Source: Methylococcaceae bacterium (GTDB lineage Bacteria > Pseudomonadota > Gammaproteobacteria > Methylococcales > Methylomonadaceae). Taken from it: 14,124 nucleotides of DNA. This document shows positions 1-7,219 of this stretch, piece by piece. How positions within the stretch are numbered: position 1 is the first letter of the stretch; each line of letters opens with the position of its first letter. The position numbers were made by a program, and so were the translations under genes. The stretch spans positions 1 to 14,124 of the forward strand of contig CANNLO010000092.1 of the NCBI GenBank assembly GCA_947505055.1, read 5' to 3'. The notes beneath the pieces are model-generated. The model saw only the letters and a program-made list of their open reading frames with translations, was not told where the DNA came from and made no database searches.

Positions 1-11
1 CACTTTCCAAA

Positions 12-173
12 ATGAAAAATACTCTGATTGAACTCCTTCTGCTTTCAGTTCGTAAACTGCAGGGCAAACTTGAGGCACTGATTGATTACATAGCCTGTAC
101 CATAGAGCTTATACGCAGAGGAAGAAGTTATAGTAGATCGACTTCAAAATCGAAAAACAGAATTTTTTATTGA
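12..173 (+). CDS. Possible small hypothetical ORF or 3' end of a gene entering from the left
   Basis: An open frame of 53 codons begins at ATG 12 and ends at TGA 171-173. It is also open back to the window edge, so it could be the tail of a longer gene. The predicted peptide has an amphipathic leucine-rich first half (ELLLLSVRKLQGKLEALIDY) and a basic serine/arginine-rich tail. I see no convincing Shine-Dalgarno before ATG 12 and do not recognise the family. It may be a spurious frame or an insertion-element remnant. Confidence is low. Confidence 0.2.
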   Translation: MKNTLIELLLLSVRKLQGKLEALIDYIACTIELIRRGRSYSRSTSKSKNRIFY

Positions 174-222
174 AATTACAAGAGAGCTAAGTAAATCAAT
201 GAGTTATTTCTTAACTTAATGG

Positions 223-252
223 CATTGGGGTCAGCCCCCTTTATTTTTTTTG
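223..252 (+). terminator. REP-like / terminator-like GGGG-TCAG-CCCC hairpin with T-run
   Basis: GGGG at 227-230, a TCAG loop and CCCC at 235-238 form a short GC stem, followed directly by a T-rich tract (240-251). This is the shape of a plus-strand intrinsic terminator. The TGGGGTCAG core also resembles the short palindromic repeats spread by REP-associated transposases in gammaproteobacteria. The stem is only 4 bp, so termination strength is doubtful. No second copy was seen in the window. Confidence 0.3.
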
Positions 253-356
253 CTTATCCTTGGTAGATGACGCGTTGCTTATTTAATCTGCACGTTATTT
301 GTAGGATGTGATAAGCGCGGCGTCATACACCGGTTGTGGTTTGTTAGTTTGTTAAA

Positions 357-1046
357 CTACACGCCAACGGCAATACTAATGACATCGCTCCAGTGTCCAA
401 CGGGTGCATCATGTAATCGGTAAATGGCTTTGTATTTCCATACTGCCCCGCTACCTGAGGCGGGTAAGGGGGTGTTGTCATTGGTATAGGGCTCTGTATC
501 GGTGGCCAATAATATAAAATTGTTACCATCCATTCTGTCTACCCAGATTTCTATGGCACCGGCACGGCCTTTAGTCCAAGCAATAACGGGATGTCCGGCT
601 TGTAAGAAAATACTTAAGGCGGGTTTCCAGGTGGTGGGATCGATTTTTTGTTCGCCACCGACCAGCCATAGCTCTATGCCGATGGTGTCGGTATAGTTTC
701 TATGGGCTTTAATCCGAGCTGCCAAGGCAGATAACCTGGATATAATGCCGGGCTTGACCATGGGTGGGATGGGGGTTGGCAAGGTGGGCATTTCCGGTCA
801 ATCGTCGCTACCTAAACCGCCATCACGTAATACGTTTTTAGCATTGGTCCATGATTGCGAGGATGCTTGGGTAATGCCCATGGTATGTAATGAATACCGA
901 AAGGATAGTGAATCTGCTTTTAGTTCGTCAAAATCCCGGGTGCTAATGTCTAAAAGTGTTATATATTTAGGTAAAATAGCAACGAGATGTTCTAGCAGAT
1001 CGGCTTTGCCATCATCGGTTTTTGGCATAAAAGATGAAGTAGTCAT
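357..1046 (-). pseudogene. Hypothetical protein gene split by an in-frame TGA
   Basis: On the minus strand an 82-codon frame starts at ATG 1046 and stops at TGA 800-798. Two codons later, in the same frame, a 144-codon frame begins at ATG 791 and ends at 357. Read through, they give one protein of about 229 codons. The N-terminal half (about 1-80) is helical, with the motif PKTDDGKADLLEHL near the start. A proline-rich linker follows. The C-terminal half (from about residue 135) is beta-rich with IEIWVDR, VWKYKAIYRL and a final VGHWSDVISIAVG, reminiscent of a fibronectin-III-like fold. A good Shine-Dalgarno (AGGAG, about 10 nt upstream) precedes ATG 1046. ATG 791 has none, which supports one ancestral gene. 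Function is unknown, although similar conserved hypothetical proteins occur in proteobacteria. The TGA lies in the linker, so it is either a nonsense mutation giving a pseudogene or a split into two chains. Confidence 0.6.
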
Positions 1047-1115
1047 AATAAAGTTACTCCTAAGGGTTGTTTAAATAACTCATAAAGTCGAATTAATCTT
1101 CTTTACACACTATTT

Positions 1116-1146
1116 AACCGGTTTATTTTGATAAAATAAGCCGGTT
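1116..1146. repeat. 14-bp inverted repeat (hairpin) upstream of the split gene
   Basis: AACCGGTTTATTTT (1116-1129) pairs with AAAATAAGCCGGTT (1133-1146) across a 3-nt GAT loop, with a single G-T wobble. It lies about 70 bp upstream of the minus-strand start at 1046. It could be an operator, a bidirectional terminator-like structure, or the boundary of the 21-bp repeat array beside it. Confidence 0.55.
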
Positions 1147-1147
1147 T

Positions 1148-1169
1148 GCGCATTGAAAGATCAATGCGC
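1148..1169. repeat. 9-bp perfect inverted repeat adjacent to the previous hairpin
   Basis: GCGCATTGA (1148-1156) pairs perfectly with TCAATGCGC (1161-1169) across an AAGA tetraloop. It starts one base after the preceding hairpin. Its right arm merges into the first recognisable unit of the 21-bp array. Confidence 0.55.
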
Positions 1170-1565
1170 CGTAGCTATTAAGTCGCACTGAGCAAAGGCT
1201 AAGGCGTATTGCTTAATGGCTAATCAAAGTTGCCCAGTGGTTGAGCAGTGCTCCTGGGTCTTCAAGCAATGCTCCTCATTGGTCAAGGAGTGCTGCCTGA
1301 CAGTCTAGGAGCACTCCGCTGTATCTAAGGGGTACTCCTCATGCCTCAAGCAGTGCTCCTTAATGGTTGAGGCGCAGCATTGCTGTCTGCTCAATGCGTC
1401 TGATCCATTAAGTAATGCTCCCGAGTAACTGCGGAACACTCCCAGGCAATTAAGTCGTTGCCTTGAAGGCTACGGAGTGCTCCGTGACTGGCGGGGAGCA
1501 CTCCTTAAGCACTGGTCATTGCTCCCTAACGATTCAGGAGGACTGCTTAATGGTTAAGTGCTTTG
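1163..1565. repeat. Degenerate 21-bp tandem repeat array, about 19 units
   Basis: Cutting the plus strand before each AGTGCTCC-like core gives successive 21-base units, for example those beginning AGTGCTCC at 1247, AATGCTCC at 1268, AGTGCTGC at 1289, AGCACTCC at 1310, GGTACTCC at 1331 and AGTGCTCC at 1352. The period resumes at 1476, 1497, 1518 and 1539. Two or three units deviate by 1-2 bases. The minus-strand consensus is roughly GGAGCACTGCTTGACCATTGA. The core occurs both as GGAGTGCTCC and as its complement GGAGCACTCC; for example 1474-1483 and 1495-1504 can form a perfect 10-bp stem. No frame stays open across the array. It is not a CRISPR because there are no unique spacers between conserved repeats. 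Role unknown; compare iterons or helically phased protein sites. Confidence 0.65.
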
Positions 1566-1818
1566 TGTGCCCGCATAAATGGCTGTAAGTCGTTAAATTT
1601 TTATTTATAAACAATGTGTTGAAATCTAACGGCCATCATTTTTACCAAAATAGCAAGACAGGCTGCCGCAAGCTTGCTCAATCGTTAAAACTACATCACA
1701 AAAAAGCAATTTTTCTATGCTTATACGCTAATTTAGTTGAAAAGTCAATAAATAAGAATTTTTAGCCAATGCAAGTAGAAACAGCTAAACGTTTTGGTCG
1801 TTTGACTTTGCGCAGGGT
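1566..1818. other. Intergenic AT-rich stretch without a recognisable gene
   Basis: No open frame with start-site support and no RNA gene was recognised between the 21-bp array and the small ORF relic. The segment is AT-rich, with A and T runs around 1597-1610 and 1691-1712. Confidence 0.5.
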
Positions 1819-1956
1819 TCATTTTATGGTTTGATCATTTGCAACCACGCTGACTTTTGGCAGCAAAGTGATTGCGGTGATTAAATTTTTGTAGTCCAAC
1901 GGGTCGAATAGATCTATCTGTCTGTCGATACCCTAGTGAAAATTAACAATAGCCAT
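1819..1956 (-). pseudogene. Small minus-strand ORF relic interrupted by TAG at codon 8
   Basis: A start codon at 1956 is preceded on the minus strand by GAGGTG (1965-1960), a plausible Shine-Dalgarno. The frame reads MAIVNFH, then TAG, then 37 sense codons (GIDRQIDLFDPLDYKNLITA and onward) to TGA at 1821-1819. The protein-like composition after the amber codon, together with the matching start site, suggests a decayed small gene or a remnant of a longer one. It lies 53 bp downstream of the minus-strand glycosyltransferase gene. I do not recognise the family. It could also be chance. Confidence 0.3.
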
Positions 1957-2009
1957 AAACACCTCAGTTAAATGACTAACCCGCTAATGATCTCTCGTTT
2001 TTTTTGATT

Positions 2010-3617
2010 TTAAGTTTTATCAGATCGTGTTTTCATTTTTAATAATTGATGTCCCACATATCTAACCGGGCGCGTTAACCGCCAACTGGGTGATCCAAGT
2101 GTTTCGTCTATTACCCCATTAAGACGGGAAATTTGCTCATCACGCTCTGCAAGGTCTTTATTAAGTTGGGCTACTTCTTTATTACGTTCCGCTACTTCTA
2201 TATTAAGATCCGTGATCTGTTCATCTCGCTCTGCTACAACTTGAGTCAGGTCGGTTATGGTGATTTCCAGTCCACTGATACGCTGTTGCATTAATTCGAT
2301 ATAGTCAGCATGTTGTTTCAGTATTACAGGTGCTTCAATATGTAGTTTGGTATTTTTAGAATCGGCCAACAACTTTAATTTACGGGCCAGTAATAAGGTA
2401 ACTGGGGTATTTTTATCAGCCAATTGCCATATTTTTTTGGCGATTGAAGGGTTAAAATTTTCACAAGCAATTTGATAAACGTTTACAAGTTTCTCGGCTT
2501 GGGTTTTTATTTCAAAATAGCTTTCAGCAAACAAACGGCCTGCTTTTCCTATGTTTTCAGCTTGCTGTGGGTCAGAAAACAGCGCTATACATTTTTCAGC
2601 AATCTCTTCTGCGCTTCCCGTTTGGGTTAAAACCACATCGATACCATCTTTGAACAAATGGGCAATATTAACGTCAGGCATAATGACGGGGCGACCCATT
2701 GCCAAAAGCTCAGGTAATTTACCCGGTAACCTCAGGTCTTCAAAGGGATCGACTTTGCCGGGTTGAACAAACACATCGGCTAACGCAAAGAGATCAGGCA
2801 GCACACTTCTGGGAAGCACACCAAGATCATTAATAACAGCAGCGGTCTCAGGTGGTAGTTGTTCAAGAAAATCCAAGGCAAAGGGCCCGGTACGCAATAA
2901 TCGACACGGAAAACCTTGTCCATTAATAAGCCCGACTGCTCGACATAATGTTTCGATAGCAGGCTGAGTAAAACCATTTAAGCCACCCGGGTAAACAATC
3001 ACTCGTTCATTGTCTGCAACGCCATATTGTTTTCGTAATAGAGAATTTGCCGCTCTAGGAGAAAAGAAATCAAGATCAACGCTTGGCATTACTGTTGCGA
3101 AGTAAACCCAAGAGGGTACGTCTGCATTTAATTTATCTTGAATAAGTACCACGGCATCTGCCAAACCAATAAAGCTGTCATAACGAAAAGGATGTGATAA
3201 TGAATCCGGAAGACGATCTGAAATGCTTTGTTCGGTTTGTTGAACCAAGGTAACTTCGTCATAACCTAACGCTCGACAAGAAATCCAAGACTCATGATCT
3301 TCAAGGTAGATTATTAAAGGGGTGGGATGTTTTGCCATGTAAGTAGTAACAAAGCGTCTTACATTCTCACGTGGGGTCCATGCATGAATAATATCAGCTG
3401 GTCGTCCATCAGGAAATATTGAATCAGGGGCAATCAACACATCAGCATAAAGAACGGGCCTAAAGAAAACATCATGGCAGTGCTTGATACTCTCCAAGTT
3501 ACGTGGGACAGCTACAGCACAACTGTGGCCACCGCTATTTAGTGCACGTGCATGAAGTGTTAAATGGACTGCACTATTAGTTGTGAAATCCCCATAGAGG
3601 ACAAATAATATATTCAT
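2010..3617 (-). CDS. GT4-like glycosyltransferase with C-terminal coiled coil
   Basis: A predicted 535-residue cytoplasmic glycosyltransferase of GT-B fold. The N-terminus MNILFVLYGDFTTNSAVHLT and the sugar-nucleotide-domain segment around 284-312 (VQPGKVDPFEDLRLPGKLPE followed by LLAMGRPVIMP) match the GT4 (RfaB/glycosyltransferase group 1) pattern. There the acidic residue and the E of the PELLAMG helix contact the donor sugar nucleotide. Residues about 440-502 form a coiled coil containing three 14-residue repeats. The tail GSPSWRLTRPVR (508-519) is a C-terminal motif often seen in large polysaccharide glycosyltransferases. Donor and acceptor cannot be told from sequence. It is transcribed away from the adjacent operon and shares its intergenic region, so it probably serves the same surface glycan. 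No clear Shine-Dalgarno precedes ATG 3617. Family assignment is firm; substrate is unknown. Confidence 0.85.
   Translation of the reverse strand: MNILFVLYGDFTTNSAVHLTLHARALNSGGHSCAVAVPRNLESIKHCHDVFFRPVLYADVLIAPDSIFPDGRPADIIHAWTPRENVRRFVTTYMAKHPTPLIIYLEDHESWISCRALGYDEVTLVQQTEQSISDRLPDSLSHPFRYDSFIGLADAVVLIQDKLNADVPSWVYFATVMPSVDLDFFSPRAANSLLRKQYGVADNERVIVYPGGLNGFTQPAIETLCRAVGLINGQGFPCRLLRTGPFALDFLEQLPPETAAVINDLGVLPRSVLPDLFALADVFVQPGKVDPFEDLRLPGKLPELLAMGRPVIMPDVNIAHLFKDGIDVVLTQTGSAEEIAEKCIALFSDPQQAENIGKAGRLFAESYFEIKTQAEKLVNVYQIACENFNPSIAKKIWQLADKNTPVTLLLARKLKLLADSKNTKLHIEAPVILKQHADYIELMQQRISGLEITITDLTQVVAERDEQITDLNIEVAERNKEVAQLNKDLAERDEQISRLNGVIDETLGSPSWRLTRPVRYVGHQLLKMKTRSDKT
2112..2237 (-). repeat. 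Three tandem 42-bp coding repeats (14-residue coiled-coil units)
   Basis: Residues 461-474 (VAERDEQITDLNIE), 475-488 (VAERNKEVAQLNKD) and 489-502 (LAERDEQISRLNGV) are three aligned 14-residue units, each equal to two heptads. The underlying DNA is repeated with a 42-bp period. Such repeats can change in number by slippage and so alter coiled-coil length. Confidence 0.75.
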
Positions 3618-3699
3618 ATAAAATGTATGATTTTGGCTAGTTTTTGAAAAATATTGACTAAATAAAATGGTTCTATATGAATCATGTTTGTCGTTATTA

Positions 3700-3728
3700 T
3701 TTACAAACTATAAACCACATATAGTCAA
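3700..3728 (-). promoter_or_regulatory. Candidate sigma-70 promoter for the GT4 gene
   Basis: On the minus strand, TTGACT (3728-3723) and TGTAAA (3705-3700) are separated by 17 bp, giving 5/6 and 4/6 matches to the -35 and -10 consensus. It lies about 80 bp upstream of the start at 3617, in the AT-rich divergent region. No equally good plus-strand promoter was found for the gene at 3803. Confidence 0.25.
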
Positions 3729-3802
3729 TAAGGTTGATTATTTAGAGGTTGAGATAGAATTTATGGTAAATTAAAAAAATCATATGAACATTAATATTTT
3801 TA

Positions 3803-5773
3803 ATGAAATTGTACACGCCTAAAAAGTTAATATTAAAGATTATTCCTATCAGATCTATTGCAAGTCAAGTTTTGCGTATCAAAATCATAATAAAGGCAAT
3901 ACCTTATGCATTGTCAATGAGTGGCGGCTTTCGAGGGCTGAGCATGCGTGTATGGGGTGCTTATAAAAACGAAGGTCTCGACGGGATCAAACGCCGTGTC
4001 CTTTTTTCTGCTGCACCTGGCAGATCACCGCCGGTAATTGGTTATGGGCAATCCAAGTTCAATGATTATTCTAAATGGGTGAGTCTTTATGACACACACA
4101 CCGATAAAGATCGAAAGAAGATTAAGTTGCGCATAGATCAGTTCCATAGTGAACCTCTTATTTCGGTAGTGATGCCCGTGTATAACCCACCCCTAGCTAT
4201 GCTCGAAGATGCCATTCGATCGTTACAGAGTCAGTTGTATCCGAACTGGGAATTGTGTGTCGCTGATGATGCCTCGACGGATATCGCTGTGCATGAGTTA
4301 CTTCAACAGTATGCGTCGAATGATTCACGTATTAAAATAGTTTTTAGAGAGGCAAATGGCCATATATCAGCGGCGTCTAATTCTGCACTGGAGCTGGTTA
4401 ATGGTGAATTTGTTGCGCTGCTTGATAATGATGATTTGTTGTCTGAAAATGCTTTGTTTTGGGTTGCCGATGCAATTGTCACTCATCCTGATGCCGGTTT
4501 GATTTATTCCGATGAAGACAAGATTGATTCAGATGGGCGGCGCTACGATCCCTACTTTAAACCGGACTGGAATCGCGATTTGTTTTATTCACACAATGTG
4601 ATTTGTCACTTGGGTGTGTACCGTACTGATTTAGTGAGAAAGCTGGGTGGTTTCCGCTTAGGTTACGAGGGTGCTCAGGATTATGATTTGGCTTTACGTT
4701 GTATCGAACAACTTACACCCCAGCAAATTGTTCATATTCCCAAGGTGCTTTACCATTGGCGGAGCCATCCAGGCAGTACAGCACAAGCAGGAAGTGAAAA
4801 GAACTATGCGTTGTTGGCTGGCGTACGTGCTTTAGATGATCACTTTGCACGGACTAACATTTCTGCAAAGTCTGAATTGCTGGATTTTGGTATGTATCGG
4901 GTAAAATACGCTATGCCAAACGTTACACCCTTGGTCAGTCTGATAATACCTACGCGTAACGGATTGGATTTGATTAAACAATGTATCGAAAGTATTGTAG
5001 CCAAAACCACTTATAAAAATTATGAAATTATCATCGTTGATAATAATTCTGATGATCCTAATGTGTTGGCTTATTTTGAAAGCCTTGAAGAGAATAAAAA
5101 TATACAGATAATTCGTGATCATCGCCCTTTTAATTATTCAGCGTTAAACAATGCGGCTGTAAAAATCGCACGAGGTGAATATATCGGCTTAATCAATAAC
5201 GATATTGAAGTTATTTCACCAGACTGGCTGACAGAAATGGTGAGTTTAGGCATGCAGCCTGGTGTTGGCTGCGTAGGTGCTAGGTTGTGGTATCCCAATG
5301 ATACGCTACAGCATGGTGGAGTTGTTATCGGGGTTGGTGGTATAGCAGGGCATTCACATAAGCATTTACCTAAAGGAGCTTCTGGTTATTTTTCTCGTGC
5401 ACAACTCATTCAAACGCTATCTGCAGTTACCGCAGCTTGTTTAATTATTAAGAAAAGTATCTATGAAGAAGTAGAAGGATTAGATGAGGTTAATTTAAAG
5501 GTAGCATTTAATGATATAGATTTTTGTTTGCGTGTTCAGGATGCAGGTTACCGAAATATCTGGACACCCTATGCCGAACTTTATCATCATGAATCCGCAA
5601 CGCGTGGGACTGAAGATACTCCGGAAAAACAAATACGCTTTACAGAAGAAGTGCTTTATATGAAAAAGCGTTGGGGAGATGAACTAATGAATGACCCTGC
5701 TTATAATCCTAATTTAACTTTAGATCGTGAAGACTTTTCTTATGCTTGGCCGCCACATATCCCTAGTATCTGA
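3803..5773 (+). CDS. Tandem two-domain GT2 glycosyltransferase
   Basis: A 656-residue protein with two GT-A (GT2) catalytic modules, as in rhamnosyltransferase-like O-antigen or capsule enzymes. Module 1 (about 119-325) has ISVVMPVYNPP, VADDAS (153-158), the metal-binding LLDNDD (207-211) and DYDLALRC. Module 2 (about 376-600) has VSLIIPTRN, IIVDNNSDD (410-418), INND (464-467) in the DXD position, and FNDIDFCLRV (569-578). Residues 1-110 form a basic N-terminal region with no predicted catalytic motif. The two modules may add two different sugars or alternate linkages. It is the first gene of the plus-strand series, with the next gene starting 12 bp downstream. No strong Shine-Dalgarno was seen before ATG 3803. 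Family assignment is strong; sugar specificity is unknown. Confidence 0.88.
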   Translation: MKLYTPKKLILKIIPIRSIASQVLRIKIIIKAIPYALSMSGGFRGLSMRVWGAYKNEGLDGIKRRVLFSAAPGRSPPVIGYGQSKFNDYSKWVSLYDTHTDKDRKKIKLRIDQFHSEPLISVVMPVYNPPLAMLEDAIRSLQSQLYPNWELCVADDASTDIAVHELLQQYASNDSRIKIVFREANGHISAASNSALELVNGEFVALLDNDDLLSENALFWVADAIVTHPDAGLIYSDEDKIDSDGRRYDPYFKPDWNRDLFYSHNVICHLGVYRTDLVRKLGGFRLGYEGAQDYDLALRCIEQLTPQQIVHIPKVLYHWRSHPGSTAQAGSEKNYALLAGVRALDDHFARTNISAKSELLDFGMYRVKYAMPNVTPLVSLIIPTRNGLDLIKQCIESIVAKTTYKNYEIIIVDNNSDDPNVLAYFESLEENKNIQIIRDHRPFNYSALNNAAVKIARGEYIGLINNDIEVISPDWLTEMVSLGMQPGVGCVGARLWYPNDTLQHGGVVIGVGGIAGHSHKHLPKGASGYFSRAQLIQTLSAVTAACLIIKKSIYEEVEGLDEVNLKVAFNDIDFCLRVQDAGYRNIWTPYAELYHHESATRGTEDTPEKQIRFTEEVLYMKKRWGDELMNDPAYNPNLTLDREDFSYAWPPHIPSI

Positions 5774-5785
5774 TCTACGAATATT

Positions 5786-7219
5786 ATGAATTTATTTCCA
5801 CTTGTAGTTGATTTAGATGGAACCCTGATCCGCACTGATATGTTGCATGAATCAGCCTTAAGAGTCCTGCGTGATAAGCCTTTAGAGATATTATTTATTC
5901 CTTATTGGTTATTTCAAGGCAAAGCGGTTCTTAAGAGGAATTTATCTAATCGCACTGATTTTGATCCTAGTTCATTGCCTTATAATCAAGAGTTGTTGGA
6001 CTGGTTAAAACAGCAACGCATTCAAGATCGAAAACTGATCTTATGCACGGCTACCGATCATGCTATTGCACGGGCAATAGCAGATCATTTGGGTATTTTT
6101 GACGAAGTAATGGCAAGTGACGGCACGACAAACTTAGCAGGAAAGCATAAAGCCCAAGCTTTAGAACTGCGTTTTGGCCATGCTGGTTTTGATTATGCGG
6201 GCAATTCTAGTGCTGATTTTGCGGTATGGCAATGTGCACGGCAGGCGATAGTTGTCAATGCATCTGGTAAAGTGACGCAAAGGGCTGGACAAATTTGTGA
6301 GGTAGAGCAAGTATTTCCTGCGCCATCTAGCAGCCTATCAACTTGGTGCAGACTACTGCGCGTTCATCAATGGATGAAAAATGGTTTGTTGTTTGTACCC
6401 TTGTTAGCGGCACATCAGATTGCTAATGCAGAGGCTTGGCTAGTACTTTCTCTGGCTTTTTTGTCTTTTAGCCTTTGTGCGTCATCGGTTTATATAGTTA
6501 ATGATCTATTGGATCTGGAGAGTGATAGGCAACATCCGCGAAAACGTAACCGGCCTTTTGCCTCTGGTTTAGTGCCTGCATCTATCGGTGTTGTCTTAGC
6601 GCCCTTATTATTGCTGGGCAGTTTTGCATTGGCCCAATATGTCGGTGGTCATTTTATACCCTGGTTGCTGTTTTATTTTGTAGTAACTTGCGCTTATTCT
6701 TGGCGACTTAAAAGCTTGATGTTAGTTGATTGCCTGACCTTAGCGATGCTTTATACCCTCCGTATTGTCGCTGGTGCTGCCGCCATGAACATGGGGCTAT
6801 CTTTCTGGCTGCTTGCATTTTCTGTGTTCTTATTTTTGTCGCTAGCTTTTGTTAAGCGTTATGCAGAATTGGAAGTCCAAATACTGCAGGGCAAGCAAAA
6901 GGCACATGGGCGAGGATATTACACTACGGATGCTTCTTTATTACAGACGATGGGTATAACCGCAGGTTATGCTGCTGTATTAGTTTTGGCTTTTTATCTA
7001 AATAGTGATGCAGTTGTATCACTCTATAAAACCCCTGAAATTATTTGGGGCACGGTGCCAGTGATGTTGTTTTGGATAAGCTGGATGTGGATGAAGGCCC
7101 ATCGAGGTGAAATGCATGATGACCCGTTGGTGTTTGCCGTTAAAGAAAAGCCGAGTCTCCTGGCAGGCTTAACATTTGTAGTTGTTTTGGCTATGGGTGC
7201 AGTAGGTTGGTCATGGTAG
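5786..7219 (+). CDS. HAD-UbiA fusion, DPPR-synthase-like polyprenyl-phosphate phosphoribosyltransferase
   Basis: A 477-residue fusion. Residues 1-170 are a HAD-like phosphatase domain with motif I VVDLDGTLIR (D9, D11), motif II T88 (LILCTATD), a lysine near 120-122 and motif IV-like AGNSSAD (138-144). Residues 185-477 are a polytopic UbiA-superfamily prenyltransferase with the Asp-rich motif NDLLDLESD (239-247), the following HPRKRNRPFASG, and YSWRLKSLMLVD (304-315). This set closely resembles mycobacterial Rv3806c, which transfers 5-phosphoribose from PRPP to decaprenyl phosphate at the inner membrane. In Mycobacterium the 5-phosphate is then removed by a separate phosphatase, and the fused HAD domain could do that here (inference). 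The next genes are DprE1- and DprE2-like, which supports the pathway. The stop overlaps the downstream start. The role of the HAD domain is unproven. Confidence 0.85.
   Translation: MNLFPLVVDLDGTLIRTDMLHESALRVLRDKPLEILFIPYWLFQGKAVLKRNLSNRTDFDPSSLPYNQELLDWLKQQRIQDRKLILCTATDHAIARAIADHLGIFDEVMASDGTTNLAGKHKAQALELRFGHAGFDYAGNSSADFAVWQCARQAIVVNASGKVTQRAGQICEVEQVFPAPSSSLSTWCRLLRVHQWMKNGLLFVPLLAAHQIANAEAWLVLSLAFLSFSLCASSVYIVNDLLDLESDRQHPRKRNRPFASGLVPASIGVVLAPLLLLGSFALAQYVGGHFIPWLLFYFVVTCAYSWRLKSLMLVDCLTLAMLYTLRIVAGAAAMNMGLSFWLLAFSVFLFLSLAFVKRYAELEVQILQGKQKAHGRGYYTTDASLLQTMGITAGYAAVLVLAFYLNSDAVVSLYKTPEIIWGTVPVMLFWISWMWMKAHRGEMHDDPLVFAVKEKPSLLAGLTFVVVLAMGAVGWSW

Noticed and set aside
745..1074. A 109-codon plus-strand open frame
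   Set aside because: It is antisense to the split hypothetical gene, which has a better ribosome-binding site and protein-like composition; the plus-strand product has no recognisable features.
1163..1565. CRISPR array
   Set aside because: The 21-bp units are contiguous and all degenerate, with no unique spacers between conserved repeats and no cas genes nearby.
3688..3714. Plus-strand promoter TTGTCG / TATAAA for the GT2 gene
   Set aside because: The spacer is only 15 bp and the -35 match is poor; too weak to annotate.
4832..5122. A 96-codon minus-strand open frame
   Set aside because: It is antisense to the second GT2 module; its isoleucine-rich composition is a mirror of the AT-rich coding strand.
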